23,888 nucleotides of DNA from an uncultured Alphaproteobacteria bacterium. GTDB taxonomy: Bacteria > Pseudomonadota > Alphaproteobacteria > RF32 > CAG-239. The notes under the pieces were generated by a model. That model had not been told where the DNA came from. It saw only the letters and a list, made by a program, of their open reading frames with translations, and ran no database searches. The translations under genes and the position numbers were made by a program. Below are positions 23,705 through 23,888 of this stretch, piece by piece; positions within the stretch are counted from its first letter, which is position 1; each line of letters opens with the position of its first letter. The stretch covers positions 1 through 23,888 of the forward strand of contig CAJUCZ010000026.1 of assembly GCA_910585375.1 (NCBI GenBank), in the 5' to 3' direction.

Positions 23705-23888
23705 ATGAAAAACATTAACAGAAATATGCTACACATGAAACTAAACTCTGCGGTATCAGCCCTGGCTGTGGCCGCTGCTTTCTCGGTCTTCCTCCCGCCT
23801 TCCAACGCTTATTGTGGCGTCTGCTTCCTGCCTGACTGCGGCGATGAAGACGGTGTTTTTCCGGGGCCTAACCCTAATCCCAACATTG
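23705..23888 (+). CDS. N-terminal part of a secreted Cys-containing protein (3' truncated by window edge)
   Basis: Translation starts at the ATG at 23705, six bases after a strong GGGAGG ribosome site, and stays open to the window end, giving 61 residues. The first 35 form a signal peptide: basic MKNINRNMLHMK, a hydrophobic core (SAVSALAVAAAFSVFL) and a likely cleavage site after SNA. The mature part begins YCGVCFLPDCGDEDG, with three cysteines in ten residues, and then turns Pro/Asn/Gly-rich (PGPNPNPN). This points to an exported or surface protein, with cysteines that could form disulfides or bind metal. No family is recognised. A strong promoter and a long structured leader precede it, suggesting regulated or high expression. 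ATGs at codons 8 and 11 are less likely starts. Confidence 0.72.
   Translation, partial: MKNINRNMLHMKLNSAVSALAVAAAFSVFLPPSNAYCGVCFLPDCGDEDGVFPGPNPNPNI

Noticed and set aside
23262..23708. Plus-strand frame of 148 residues running through the tract and into the leader
   Set aside because: The first part is low-complexity Ser/Pro/Leu/Phe from the pyrimidine bias. The end overlaps the structured leader and the true ribosome site of the gene at 23705. The promoter at 23536 lies inside it.
23575..23805. Minus-strand 76-residue frame covering the leader and the signal-peptide region
   Set aside because: It is antisense to a well-supported gene start and a structured leader, with no promoter or ribosome site of its own.
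1..23888. tRNA, rRNA, CRISPR, insertion sequence or phage signatures
   Set aside because: None were found by eye on either strand: no cloverleaf-like cluster, no regularly spaced repeats, no transposase or integrase motifs.

Overview
The window is a compact piece of a Gram-negative bacterial chromosome devoted mostly to cell-envelope construction. BamA, LpxD, FabZ and RseP show an outer membrane with lipid A. MreBCD, PBP2 and RodA show a rod-shaped cell. Gene content, gene order and codon style fit an alphaproteobacterium, possibly an uncultured host-associated lineage. That placement is an inference from family resemblance, not a measured phylogeny. No rRNA, tRNA, CRISPR array, insertion sequence or phage gene was seen.

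Layout. (1) Positions 2-262: the 3' end of a Gly-rich, Cys-rich, probably exported protein, closed by a bidirectional terminator. (2) 314-8150, minus strand: pyrH-frr-uppS-cdsA-rseP-bamA-lpxD-fabZ, a tight operon reading away from a promoter near 8240. It links UMP kinase and ribosome recycling to undecaprenyl-phosphate, CDP-diacylglycerol, outer-membrane protein assembly and lipid A acylation. (3) 8345-12551, plus strand: plsY-dprA-topA (first phospholipid acylation, DNA uptake/recombination, topoisomerase I), ended by a large hairpin terminator. (4) 12672-12866, minus: a tiny lipoprotein gene with its own good promoter. (5) 12960-20400, minus: ddl-miaA-mreB-mreC-mreD-mrdA-mrdB, the cell-wall elongation cluster plus D-Ala-D-Ala ligase and a tRNA-modifying enzyme, with an intrinsic terminator/attenuator between mreB and mreC. 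(6) 20468-22646, plus: a DUF3108 periplasmic protein followed one base later by a U32-family (TrhP-like) gene. (7) 22675-22926, minus: a small three-helix membrane protein whose stop codon lies inside the shared terminator. (8) About 23010-23530: a striking non-coding polypyrimidine tract of about 500 bases. (9) From 23536 to the right edge: a near-consensus sigma-70 promoter, a roughly 130-base structured leader, and the start of a secreted Cys-containing protein that runs off the window.

Regions 2 and 5 together supply most of an elongasome and an outer-membrane assembly line. Lipid carrier (UppS), peptide precursor (Ddl), wall polymerase and transpeptidase (RodA, PBP2) and their scaffold (MreBCD) sit within 20 kb of the OMP insertase BamA and lipid A enzymes. 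The least explained material is the right-hand 900 bases: the polypyrimidine tract, the structured leader and the secreted-protein gene.
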